Shown one piece after another: positions 26,149-34,541 of a stretch of DNA of 64,000 nucleotides. Each line of letters starts with the position of its first letter. Position 1 is the first letter of the stretch. Below the pieces are notes generated by a model. It had not been told where the DNA came from. It was given only the letters and a program-made list of their open reading frames with translations, and did not search any database. Both the position numbers and the translations under genes were made by a program. Source of the stretch: Sphingomonas sp. GTDB taxonomy: Bacteria > Pseudomonadota > Alphaproteobacteria > Sphingomonadales > Sphingomonadaceae. The DNA is taken from assembly GCF_024508665.1 (NCBI RefSeq), contig NZ_JANINP010000007.1:930001-994000 (forward strand). Direction: 5' to 3'.

Positions 26149-27089
26149 TCGCGTACATCCTGCGCCGGCTGCTGCTGGCCATCCCGACCCTGTTCATCGT
26201 CGCGTTGATGGTGTTCTTCCTGGTCCGCATGATCCCCGGCGATCCGGCGCAGGTCATGCTGGGCGAGGGCGCCGATCCGGCGGCGATCGCCGCGCTTCAC
26301 GCCGAACTCGGGCTCGACAAGCCGATCTATGTCCAGTTCGCGGCCTGGCTGGGCCATGTGTTCAGCGGCGACCTCGGCAATTCGATCACGACGGGCGAGC
26401 CGGTGTCGATGTTGCTGATCACGCGCGCCGAGACGACCGGCATCGTCGTGCTGATCTCGGTCGGGCTGGCGACCTTGATCGCGATCGCGGCGGGGACGCT
26501 TGCCGCGTGGCGGCGCGGCGGGAAGCTCGATCTTGCGGTGATGAGTGGGGCGAGCCTGATCCTCGCGGTGCCGAGCTTCTGGCTCGGGCTCTTGCTGCTG
26601 CTCGTGTTCGGCGTGTGGCTGCACTGGCTGCCGGTGGTCGGCTATATTCCCTTCTCGGAGGATCCGTGGGGCGCGATGCTGTTCCTGATCCTGCCGATCG
26701 CGACGCTGACGATTTCCGAAAGCGGGGTGCTGATCCGGATGATGCGGTCGAGCGCGATCGACGTGCTGCGGCTCGACTACGTCACGCATGCCCGCGCCAA
26801 GGGGCTGAGCGAACGCGCGGTCCTGTCGCGCCATGTCTTCCCCAATGCCTTCGCGCCGACCTTGACCCTGGTCGGGCTAACGCTCGGACGGCTGTTCGGC
26901 GGAATCGCGGTGATCGAGACGGTGTTCACGCTCCCCGGCCTCGGCCGGCTGATGGTGACCGGCGTGCTCAGCCGGGATTATCCCGTGGTGCAGGGCTGCC
27001 TATTGTTCACCGCTTTAATCTATGTCGTCGTCAATCTGATCGTCGACCTGCTCTATCCCTTGTTCGATCCGCGGGTGACGGTGGAATGA
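26145..27089 (+). CDS. ABC importer permease, DppB/OppB type
   Basis: 314 residues, six helices. The N-terminus 'YILRRLLLAIPTLFIVALMVFF' and the segment 'PGDPAQVMLG' are diagnostic of DppB/OppB permeases. The EAA loop reads 'YVTHARAKGLSERAVLSRHVFPNA'. It pairs with the next permease in the inner membrane. ATGA overlaps at both ends show translational coupling within the importer operon. Confidence 0.92.
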   Translation: MIAYILRRLLLAIPTLFIVALMVFFLVRMIPGDPAQVMLGEGADPAAIAALHAELGLDKPIYVQFAAWLGHVFSGDLGNSITTGEPVSMLLITRAETTGIVVLISVGLATLIAIAAGTLAAWRRGGKLDLAVMSGASLILAVPSFWLGLLLLLVFGVWLHWLPVVGYIPFSEDPWGAMLFLILPIATLTISESGVLIRMMRSSAIDVLRLDYVTHARAKGLSERAVLSRHVFPNAFAPTLTLVGLTLGRLFGGIAVIETVFTLPGLGRLMVTGVLSRDYPVVQGCLLFTALIYVVVNLIVDLLYPLFDPRVTVE

Positions 27090-27892
27090 AGCGCTCGGTC
27101 CACGCGCTGCTCGGGTTCGGGCTGGTCGGTGCCTTGCTCGGCGTGGTGCTGCTCGGCCTGGTCTGGCTGCCTTACGATCCGCTGGCGATCGACCTCGACC
27201 ATACGCTGGCAGCGCCGTCGCTGGCGCATTGGCTCGGCACCGACGAATTCGGCCGCGACGTCGCCTCTCGTGCGATGCTCGGGGCGAGGATCAGCCTGCT
27301 GATTGCGGTACAGACCGTTGCCATCTCGGTCGTGATCGGCACCGCGCTCGGGCTGGTCGTCGGCTTCCTGCGCGGCTGGACCGAGCGCGTGATCATGACC
27401 TTTAGCGACGCCTTGCTCGCCTTTCCCGGCATATTGCTCGCGCTCGCCTTGATCGCGGTGATCGGGTCGAGCCGGCACAGCATCGTCATCGCGCTCGCCA
27501 TCGCCTATCTGCCGGCGACGATCCGCGTGGTACGCGGGTCGGTCATCTCGATCCGCGAGCGCGAATATGTCGAGGCGTCGCGGGTCGCCGGCGACAGCGC
27601 GCTCTACACGATGTGGCGGATCGTCCTGCCAAACGCGCTGCCGCCGATCCTGGTGCTGGCGACCAGCCTGTTCGGATGGGTGATCCTGTCGGAGAGTGCG
27701 CTGAGTTTCCTCGGCGTGGGCGTGCCGCCGCCGCTGCCGACCTGGGGCAATATGCTGTCCTCGGCGCGGCCGTATATGTACGCGGCGAGCTGGCTGAGCA
27801 TCGCGCCCGGCCTGTGCATCGTCGCGACCCTGCTCGGCATCAACATGCTCGGCGACGCGTTGCGCGACCGCCTCGACCCGCGAGACGAATGA
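27086..27892 (+). CDS. ABC importer permease, DppC/OppC type
   Basis: 268 residues. The N-terminal helix is followed by 'LGTDEFGRDVASRAMLGARISL', the DppC/OppC signature, and the EAA loop 'REYVEASRVAGDSALYTMWRIVLPNALPP'. It is a partner of the preceding permease. The start at 27086 overlaps the previous stop; its own stop (27890-27892) overlaps the ATPase start at 27889. Confidence 0.92.
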   Translation: MKRSVHALLGFGLVGALLGVVLLGLVWLPYDPLAIDLDHTLAAPSLAHWLGTDEFGRDVASRAMLGARISLLIAVQTVAISVVIGTALGLVVGFLRGWTERVIMTFSDALLAFPGILLALALIAVIGSSRHSIVIALAIAYLPATIRVVRGSVISIREREYVEASRVAGDSALYTMWRIVLPNALPPILVLATSLFGWVILSESALSFLGVGVPPPLPTWGNMLSSARPYMYAASWLSIAPGLCIVATLLGINMLGDALRDRLDPRDE

Positions 27893-29505
27893 TGCCGGAG
27901 CAGCTTCTCTCCATCGACACTCTCAGGATCCGGGCGGGCGAACGGGTGTTGCTCGAAGGGCTGAGCTTTGCCGTCGCCGCCGGCGAACGGCTGGCGATCG
28001 TCGGCGAATCCGGCAGCGGCAAGACGCTGGCGACGCGCGCCATTCCCGGGCTGCTGGCGCCGGGTCTCGAGCTTGTGTCGGGGACGATCCGGTTCGAGGG
28101 CCGCGAGCTGACGGCGCTCGGCGAACGCGGCTTGCGGGCGGTGCGCGGGGCGGGGATCGGGCTGGTGTTCCAGGAACCGATGACCTCGCTCAATCCGGCC
28201 TTGCCGATCGGGGTTCAGCTGGCCGAAGGGCTCAAGCTGCATCGCGGGCTGGACGATGCCGAGGTCCGGCGGCGCAGCATCGACATGCTGGCGCGGGTCC
28301 AGATCGCCGATCCCGAAAGCTGCCTGGCGCGCTATCCGCACGAATTTTCCGGGGGCATGCGCCAGCGGATCATGCTCGCCTCGGTCCTGTTGCTCGAGCC
28401 GCGGTTGCTGATCGCCGACGAGCCGACCACCGCGCTCGATACGCTCAGCCAGCGCGAGGTGCTGCAATTGATGGTCGCGCTGACCCGCGAGATGGGGACG
28501 GCGCTGTTGCTGATCACCCACGATCTCGGGCTGGTCGCCGAATATACCGATCGCGTCATCGTGCTCGAAAAGGGCGTGATGGTAGAGGAGGGGGCGACCG
28601 CCGAGGTGCTGGCGCGGCCCAAGCACCCCTATACCGCCAAGCTGGTCGGGTCGCTGCCGCGCAAGGACGGGGCGCGCGCGGCGATCGCGCCCGACGCGCC
28701 GGCGATCCTGCGCATCGAGCATGCCTGCGTCGACTATCCGGGCAAGCCCGGCCTGTTCCGTGCGGGAGTGCCGAAGCGCGTGATCGACGATGTCAGCCTG
28801 GACGTGCGCACCGGCGAGATCGTCGCTTTGGTCGGCGCGAGCGGGTCGGGCAAGACCACGCTGGGCCGCGCGGCATTGGGGCTGAAACCGCTCGCCGGCG
28901 GACGCATCCTGTTCGACGGCAAGGATATCGCCAGGCTCGATCGCGCCGGCGAGCGGGCCTTCCGCCGCGACGCGCAATTGGTGTTCCAGGATCCCTTTTC
29001 GTCGCTGCCGCCGCATCTGCGCATCGGCGAGATCGTCGGTGCGGCGTTGCGCCACATTCCCGGGCTGAGCGCCGCCGAACGGCGCCAGCGGGTGCAGGCC
29101 ACGCTCGACGATGTCGGCCTCGCCGGGTTCGAGGATCGCCGCCCGCACCAGATGTCGGGCGGCCAGCGCCAGCGCGTGGCGATCGCGCGTGCCATCGCGT
29201 CCGAGCCGCGGCTGGTCGTCGCCGACGAGCCGGTCTCGGCGCTCGACGTCACGATCCAGCTCCAGGTGCTGACCTTGCTGCAGCGGATCCAGCGCGACCG
29301 CGGTTTCGCCTGCCTGTTCATCACCCACGACCTCGCGGTGGTCGAGCAGATCGCCGATCGCGTGATCGTTCTGGAGAAGGGCCGGATCGTCGAACAGGGG
29401 CCGACCGACGCGGTATTCGCCGCGCCGACGCACGATTATACGCGCCGCTTGCTTGCCGCCTCGCCGGCGCTCGCGCTGACGGAAGCGCTCGCCGCGCAGC
29501 AATAA
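27889..29505 (+). CDS. ABC importer ATPase, fused DppD-DppF type
   Basis: 538 residues with two ATP-binding cassettes. The first has Walker A 'GESGSGKT', signature 'FSGGMRQR' and Walker B 'LLIADEPTT'; the second, from about residue 265, has 'GASGSGKTT', 'MSGGQRQR' and 'LVVADEPVSALD'. Such fusions (GsiA/YejF-like) replace separate DppD and DppF subunits. It completes the importer: binding protein, two permeases, and this ATPase. The first of two adjacent ATGs is used because it makes the ATGA overlap seen in the rest of the operon. Confidence 0.93.
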   Translation: MMPEQLLSIDTLRIRAGERVLLEGLSFAVAAGERLAIVGESGSGKTLATRAIPGLLAPGLELVSGTIRFEGRELTALGERGLRAVRGAGIGLVFQEPMTSLNPALPIGVQLAEGLKLHRGLDDAEVRRRSIDMLARVQIADPESCLARYPHEFSGGMRQRIMLASVLLLEPRLLIADEPTTALDTLSQREVLQLMVALTREMGTALLLITHDLGLVAEYTDRVIVLEKGVMVEEGATAEVLARPKHPYTAKLVGSLPRKDGARAAIAPDAPAILRIEHACVDYPGKPGLFRAGVPKRVIDDVSLDVRTGEIVALVGASGSGKTTLGRAALGLKPLAGGRILFDGKDIARLDRAGERAFRRDAQLVFQDPFSSLPPHLRIGEIVGAALRHIPGLSAAERRQRVQATLDDVGLAGFEDRRPHQMSGGQRQRVAIARAIASEPRLVVADEPVSALDVTIQLQVLTLLQRIQRDRGFACLFITHDLAVVEQIADRVIVLEKGRIVEQGPTDAVFAAPTHDYTRRLLAASPALALTEALAAQQ

Positions 29506-29507
29506 TG

Positions 29508-29532
29508 TGTATTTTCCAGTTTACAAAATACA
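29508..29532. promoter_or_regulatory. Perfect palindrome TGTATTTT-N9-AAAATACA, candidate operator
   Basis: An 8-bp perfect inverted repeat in the AT-rich 124-bp gap between the importer ATPase and the TonB receptor, about 98 bp before the receptor start. The half-site TTGTATTTT also occurs at 42015-42023, 54211-54219 and 2325-2333 (minus strand), and a shorter TTGTATTT at 17086-17093 (minus), each beside a different operon of this window. A repressor site or promoter element is likely. Confidence 0.5.
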
Positions 29533-29629
29533 ATTAAACATTATTGCTACTAAAAATACACGAATCTGACACGGAGAGGTCGGGGTTGCGGTGGGTGCTT
29601 CGGCGCCTGACTAGGGGAGTGAGACGAGC

Positions 29630-31870
29630 ATGAAGCTTTCGCGTGTTTTGCTATTGGGCACATCGATGCTGGTTTCCGGCGCGATGCCGGGATTGGCGTA
29701 CGCCCAGGCGACCGACGCGCCGCCGCAAGCGGCCCCCGCCGATCAGTCGGCGGCTACCGACAAGGACGGCGCGCCCGCCGAGGACATTGTCGTCACCGGC
29801 GAACGCAACAACCAGTTCGGCACCGACACGGCGCAATCGGGCAGCTTCCGCAACGCCAAGATCCTCGACATTCCGATGACCGTTTCGGTCATTCCCGACG
29901 CCTTGCTGAAGTCGCAGCAGGCGGTCGACCTGATCGACGCGGTGCGCAACACCGCCGGCGTCTCGTCCTCGGGTGTCGGTCCGGCCTCGTACAACAACAT
30001 CACCATCCGCGGCATCACCGTCGACACGCGGTCGAGCTACAAGCTCGACGGCACGCTCAACATCCTGTCGTCGACCGCCTTTCCGCTCGAGGACAAGGAT
30101 CGCGTCGAGATCCTGAAGGGTGCGTCGGCGATCTATTACGGCTTCTCGCCGCCGTCGGGCATCGTCAATTTCGTGATGAAGCGGCCGACGCCGGAATTGT
30201 ATGTGGGCGTGCGCGCGTTCGGCGACAGCAATGGCGGCTATGGAGGCCATCTCGATCTCGGCGATACGGTCGGCATCTTCGGCTTCCGCATCAATGCGGT
30301 CGCCGCGCGCCAGGATACCGGCATCACCTTCGCCAAGGGCGACCGTTATCTGGCATCGGGCACGTTCGACCTCAAGCCGACATCCAACCTGACGCTGTCG
30401 GCCGATGTCGAATGGTTCAAGCGCGGCATCGTCGAGCCGGCGACGTTCATCATCCCGAACGGTGCGACCAAACTGCCGCCGCTCGCCTATCTCGATCCGA
30501 GCAAGAATATCGGCGGGCTGTCCTGGGACACCAACCGCACCGAAGAACTCAACCTGTTGTTCAAGGGCGTGTGGAAGGTCGCCAAGGATTGGGACGTCAC
30601 CGCGTATTGGGGCCGCTCGCATCTGAACCGGCTGCGCTACAATCCCGGTTTCGTGCCCGGCAACGTGACCTCGCTGCAGACCGCTACGCAAATCGCGACC
30701 TATAACGCCGCGGTCACGCCCGGCAGCCCGACCTTCGGCGCGGGCGCGGTGCGGTTCGGCACCAACATCCAGAACGCCATTTACGAGAATATCAGCTACG
30801 CGGTCGAACTGCATGGCAAGATCACGACCGGCGACATCACCAACAATATTTTGATCGGCGCCTCGCGGTCGCTGCGCAGCCTGGGCGGTTCGCCGGCGAC
30901 GCCGCGAACCCTGGTCACGGGCGACAATTTCCTCAACCCGATCATCGTGCCCAATCCCTATGCGCTGGTCGCCAAGCCGCCGATCCCGTCGACGATCGAC
31001 GACAAGGGGCTCTACGCATTCGACGATCTGAGCTTCAAGAACATCATCCACCTGACCGGCGGCGTGCGCGTCACCGATTACACCAATGACGGGTCGACCA
31101 ATTCCAACACCAAGGCGCCGTACAATGTGAAGCCGACGGCATGGTCGGGCGGCGTGATCGTCAAGCCGATGGAATGGGCGAGCCTGTACGGCACCTATAT
31201 CCAGGGCCTGGAAGAGAATGCGATCGCGTCGAACAATGTCGACAATGCGCAAGCGGTGTTCCCGCCGATCTCGAGCACGCTCTACGAAGCCGGGCTGAAG
31301 CTGCAGCCGCGCAAGAACCTGCTGATCCAGCTCGCCTATTTCGACATCAAGCGCGAGGGCGCGTATAACGAACGCATCGATCCGGTAACGAAGGTGCTGC
31401 ACGGTTTCGGCGACGCGACCCAGACCTATCGCGGGTTCGAGGGCAGCGTCAGCGGCTATGTGATCCCGGATCTGGCGATCAACGCCACCTTGATGCTGCT
31501 CAAGGCGCGGACGTTCCAAGCGGCCAACCCGAATTCGCCGCATACCTTCCCGGGTGGCACGCCGGACGTCAGCTGGTCGCTGTCGGGCGAATATACGGTC
31601 TCTTGGCTGACGCCGAAGCTGAAGGTGTCGGCGGGCGCGTTCCACACCGGCAAGCAGGCGGTCGACGACACCAACAAGGCGTTCACCGACCCCTATACCA
31701 CCTTCGACATCGGCGCGTCGTACGCGTTCGAACTGGGCGGCCACAAACTGGTCGCGCGGGTCAACGGCCAGAACATCACCAACAAGCGCTATTGGGCCGC
31801 GGTCGGCGGCGGCGCGCTGGCGGAATCGCTGCCGAGCACGGTCAAATTCTCGCTCGCCTTCAATTACTGA
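29630..31870 (+). CDS. TonB-dependent siderophore-type outer-membrane receptor
   Basis: 746 residues with a Sec signal (ends GLAYAQ), a TonB-box-like 'EDIVVTGER', plug domain ('IPMTVSVIPDALLKSQQ', 'NTAGVSSSG', 'ITIRGI', 'VEILKGASAIYYGFSPPSGIVNF') and a 22-strand barrel ending in 'VKFSLAFNY'. The plug layout matches the siderophore receptor class (FhuE/FpvA/FecA-like) rather than the vitamin or sugar class. It lies downstream of a peptide-type ABC importer and upstream of a secreted amidohydrolase, so its ligand may be an iron chelate or a modified peptide. A terminator follows at 31894. Confidence 0.92.
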   Translation: MKLSRVLLLGTSMLVSGAMPGLAYAQATDAPPQAAPADQSAATDKDGAPAEDIVVTGERNNQFGTDTAQSGSFRNAKILDIPMTVSVIPDALLKSQQAVDLIDAVRNTAGVSSSGVGPASYNNITIRGITVDTRSSYKLDGTLNILSSTAFPLEDKDRVEILKGASAIYYGFSPPSGIVNFVMKRPTPELYVGVRAFGDSNGGYGGHLDLGDTVGIFGFRINAVAARQDTGITFAKGDRYLASGTFDLKPTSNLTLSADVEWFKRGIVEPATFIIPNGATKLPPLAYLDPSKNIGGLSWDTNRTEELNLLFKGVWKVAKDWDVTAYWGRSHLNRLRYNPGFVPGNVTSLQTATQIATYNAAVTPGSPTFGAGAVRFGTNIQNAIYENISYAVELHGKITTGDITNNILIGASRSLRSLGGSPATPRTLVTGDNFLNPIIVPNPYALVAKPPIPSTIDDKGLYAFDDLSFKNIIHLTGGVRVTDYTNDGSTNSNTKAPYNVKPTAWSGGVIVKPMEWASLYGTYIQGLEENAIASNNVDNAQAVFPPISSTLYEAGLKLQPRKNLLIQLAYFDIKREGAYNERIDPVTKVLHGFGDATQTYRGFEGSVSGYVIPDLAINATLMLLKARTFQAANPNSPHTFPGGTPDVSWSLSGEYTVSWLTPKLKVSAGAFHTGKQAVDDTNKAFTDPYTTFDIGASYAFELGGHKLVARVNGQNITNKRYWAAVGGGALAESLPSTVKFSLAFNY

Positions 31871-31893
31871 GGGCGGCGATAGCGAAGCACGAC

Positions 31894-31924
31894 ACCGGGG
31901 GCGCCGAGCGCTCCCGGTTTTTTT
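31894..31924 (+). terminator. Rho-independent terminator after TonB receptor
   Basis: Arms ACCGGGGGC and GCTCCCGGT (9 bp with one mismatch) form a hairpin followed by an unbroken run of seven T (31918-31924). It is 24 bp after the receptor stop and just before the amidohydrolase, which should therefore have its own promoter or depend on readthrough. Confidence 0.85.
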
Positions 31925-31958
31925 GTGCGCATCTCAGGCCTGGTCGGAGAAACGGAAG

Positions 31959-33320
31959 ATGAACCGGAAACGCAAGTGGATCGGCGCGCTGGCGATGCTG
32001 TCACAAGCCTGCTCTCCCGCTTTGGCCGGCCGCTACGCCATCCGCGACGTCACGATGATCGACGGCACGGGGCGCCCCGCTGTCCGGCATCGCACGATCC
32101 TGATCGACAATGACCACATCGCTGCCGTGGGCGGGCCGCGGCTGCCGATCGGCAAGGCGAAAGTCATCGACGGCCGCGGCAAATATCTGATCCCCGGGAT
32201 GATCGATGCGCATATCCATCTTCGCGACACCGGCCCCGACGGCAAGAAGCACAGTATGGATGTCGCGACAGCGCAGGCCGCGCTCGCCGGCTTCCTCGCG
32301 CTTGGCTTCACCACCGTCGCCGATCTCGGCAACCTTCCGGGCACGGTGCAGATCATGCGCAATGCCGATCCCCGCATCTCGGCGCGACTGCTGATCGCCG
32401 GCCGCCTGTTCACGTCGCCGGGCGGACGCAATGCGGATATCGGCATCGCGCTTACCTCGGCCGATCCCGCGGTGCTCGCGCGCCATCGCCTGGAAGAGCA
32501 TCCCGATCTGATCAAGATGGTCGAGGATAATGGCGGGTTCGGCGGGCAATCCACTGCCACCGCGCTGTCGACCGAGCTCCTGCGGGCGATCGTCGAGGAG
32601 TCGCACCGCCATGGGCTGCGCGTCGTCGTGCATGTCGCGCGCGAGACGGATGCGCGCAATGCCATCGCCGCGGGCGCCGACGGGCTGGCGCATCCGGTCT
32701 GGGCGGAGGCCGAGTCCGAGGATTTCGTGCAGCTCATGGCGCGGCGGCGCATTCCCTTCGCGACCACGCTTGCCGTCGCCGATCAATATGGCCGGCTGAT
32801 GCGGCATCCCGAATATCTCGATCGCCCGGACTATTTGCTCGTGCTCAGCGAAGCCGAACGCAACCGCATACGGGCCGGGCAGCGCGCGCAATTCCTGCGC
32901 CAACCGGTCGCCGCGTGGCGCGAACAGACCCTGCCGACCGAGATGCGCAATGTGGTCCGCATCGTCCGCGCCGGGGGTATCGCCGCGCTCGGCACCGATT
33001 TGGTCTCGGGCGCGTCGTCGCATCGCGAAATGCAGTTGCTGCGTCAGGCGGGATTGTCTCCGCTCGAGGTGATCCGGATCGCCACCTTGAATGCGGCGGT
33101 CTTTCTAGGACGCGACCGCGATCTCGGCAGCATCGCGCCGGGAAAGATCGCCGATCTGGTCCTGCTCAACCGCGACCCGATGGCCGATATCGACGCGACC
33201 GAGGATATCGCGATGGTTATGCACGATGGCCTTGTCGTCGATCGCGCGGCGCTACCGGTCGCGGGAAGTAAAGAGCTTCTGCGCCGCGACCTGCGTGCAA
33301 ACCAGGCTGTGAACTCATGA
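31959..33320 (+). CDS. Secreted metal-dependent amidohydrolase
   Basis: 453 residues from ATG 31959, with GGAGA 8 bp upstream. A short signal (LAMLSQACSPALAG) is followed by the amidohydrolase fold: 'GMIDAHIHLRD' with the HxH metal pair H85/H87, 'VVHVARE', 'GLAHPVW' and 'ALGTDLVSG' with the last catalytic Asp. Close relatives in sphingomonads include prolidase- and imidazolonepropionase-like enzymes that cut cyclic or dipeptide amides. It is probably periplasmic. It follows the TonB receptor and could act on the imported ligand. The substrate is not determinable from sequence. Confidence 0.87.
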   Translation: MNRKRKWIGALAMLSQACSPALAGRYAIRDVTMIDGTGRPAVRHRTILIDNDHIAAVGGPRLPIGKAKVIDGRGKYLIPGMIDAHIHLRDTGPDGKKHSMDVATAQAALAGFLALGFTTVADLGNLPGTVQIMRNADPRISARLLIAGRLFTSPGGRNADIGIALTSADPAVLARHRLEEHPDLIKMVEDNGGFGGQSTATALSTELLRAIVEESHRHGLRVVVHVARETDARNAIAAGADGLAHPVWAEAESEDFVQLMARRRIPFATTLAVADQYGRLMRHPEYLDRPDYLLVLSEAERNRIRAGQRAQFLRQPVAAWREQTLPTEMRNVVRIVRAGGIAALGTDLVSGASSHREMQLLRQAGLSPLEVIRIATLNAAVFLGRDRDLGSIAPGKIADLVLLNRDPMADIDATEDIAMVMHDGLVVDRAALPVAGSKELLRRDLRANQAVNS

Positions 33321-33703
33321 ACGCCCGCATACGCACAACGGCTGAGCGGTTGAAAATGGGTGGGCAGCCGACAGGCAGTTTTGGTGGACGAACGGGAAAG
33401 GAGCGGGGACCCGTTATATGCCCAACGGCGAAACGCACGAGATGAAGTTTCTTATCGACGGTGAGGCCGCCGAAGTCCGAAGCTGGACCTTCAAGCACCG
33501 GCGCTTTCACGGCGGCGGCTTTCGGGCATTACGATTCGCACCAATGCGCTATTTCGAGTCGGGCGCGCCGTTTGGTATTGCGCCCCAAGCCGATGTTGAC
33601 CTCGCATCATCGGACGCGATCGGAGCGAGGGTAGCCAAGCCTGTAACCTGCATCCAACGTCCGCCGAATTGACTCCGGTAACCTGAAGGAGCACCTGCGC
33701 TCT
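33321..33703. other. Gap before the copper/silver efflux cluster
   Basis: 383 bases. An 84-codon frame at 33418-33672 lacks a ribosome site, a family match and a clear codon bias, so no gene is called. Just before the first cluster gene lies TTGACTCCGGTAACCTGAAGGAG (33670-33691), which contains a -35-like TTGAC and could be the start of a metal-regulated promoter. Confidence 0.35.
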
Positions 33704-34072
33704 GTGCTGAAGCTGCTGCGCCACCTTTTGTGCCTTGGCATCCTGTTCGCCCTTGCGGGCAACGGGGTGGCAGTAGCTGCGCCGTGCATGTTCATGAACG
33801 ATCAGGCCGCGACCAGCGCTGCGATGCCTGACTGCAACATGCCCACCGACTGCCCGGACTGCGCGTCGAAGGCCGGCAAGAGCGGAAAGGATTCCAAATC
33901 CTCGGGCTGCCTGCTGATGGTCGCTTGCGGCGCGGTACTCGGCGTGGCGGAATCTCAAGCGCCATCGCTGGCGCGAGCGATGCCGATAACGGCGGCATTC
34001 TGGCCGCGGACCGCCATTCTTGCGGGCCGCAACACCGGACCCGAACCGGAACCACCCACTTTCCTTGGCTGA
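33704..34072 (+). CDS. Small Cys/Met-rich exported protein of a copper-resistance cluster
   Basis: 122 residues from GTG 33704. The signal 'LCLGILFALAGNGVAVAA' precedes a mature part rich in Cys and Met ('APCMFMND', 'AAMPDCNMPTDCPDCASK', 'SGCLLMVACG'), an obvious soft-metal ligand set. The tail 'GPEPEPPTFLG' is Pro-rich. It begins the run of genes leading to a Cus-type pump, so a periplasmic or membrane copper/silver-binding role is likely. No named family is claimed. The ribosome site AAGGAG lies 12 bp upstream, which is rather far. Confidence 0.7.
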   Translation: MLKLLRHLLCLGILFALAGNGVAVAAPCMFMNDQAATSAAMPDCNMPTDCPDCASKAGKSGKDSKSSGCLLMVACGAVLGVAESQAPSLARAMPITAAFWPRTAILAGRNTGPEPEPPTFLG

Positions 34073-34165
34073 CTTTTGCGCGCGGGCTCGCGCCGCATGA
34101 AGCCGTGACCGGCTGACGCGGCCCGATCGCTCACGCTGGCATGTTTCAGTTCAAGGAAACCAGTG

Positions 34166-34441
34166 ATGAAGACGTTCAATCTATCGGCCGCGGCGTGCGC
34201 GGTCGTGCTTTCCACCTTCGCTGCCATCGCGCCTGCTCAGGCGCAGAACGCCCGGATGTCGGGTGCGCGGGGCCATTATGAATGGCAGGCCGCTCCGCAG
34301 TCCGGTCCGCGTGCGGCTCTTCGAGCGCCGGTCCGCGTTTGGGTGCCCGCCGCTCAAGACATCGCCGACCGCGATTGCGCGATGATGCGCGCGAAAGCCA
34401 CCGATTGCGTGAGCAGCAAGGCGATGCCCGGAAACGGCTGA
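34166..34441 (+). CDS. Small periplasmic hypothetical protein
   Basis: 91 residues from ATG 34166 (AAGGAA 7 bp before; GTG 34163 is adjacent). A Sec signal ends 'APAQAQ'. The mature 65 residues are basic with several Met and two Cys ('DCAMMRAKATDCVSS'). It is unassigned. It sits between the Cys/Met-rich protein and the outer-membrane channel gene in the same direction, so a helper role in metal resistance is plausible. Confidence 0.6.
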   Translation: MKTFNLSAAACAVVLSTFAAIAPAQAQNARMSGARGHYEWQAAPQSGPRAALRAPVRVWVPAAQDIADRDCAMMRAKATDCVSSKAMPGNG

Positions 34442-34541
34442 TGCCAGCTTAGGCGTCCATGAAGGCGGGTCGGATCGGCAATTGCCGATCCGACCCGCCC
34501 GAGGACCCAGCGCCGCTTATGCGCGGCTGAAGGGGATAACC

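Noticed and set aside
27604..29502. A 632-codon frame antisense to the ABC ATPase
   Set aside because: Shadow of a high-GC gene; no recognisable domain.
29651..31744. A 697-codon frame antisense to the TonB receptor
   Set aside because: Composition-driven shadow; no family motifs and the opposite strand encodes a complete receptor.
33418..33672. 84-codon frame before the copper cluster
   Set aside because: No ribosome site, signal, motif or codon bias strong enough to call a gene.
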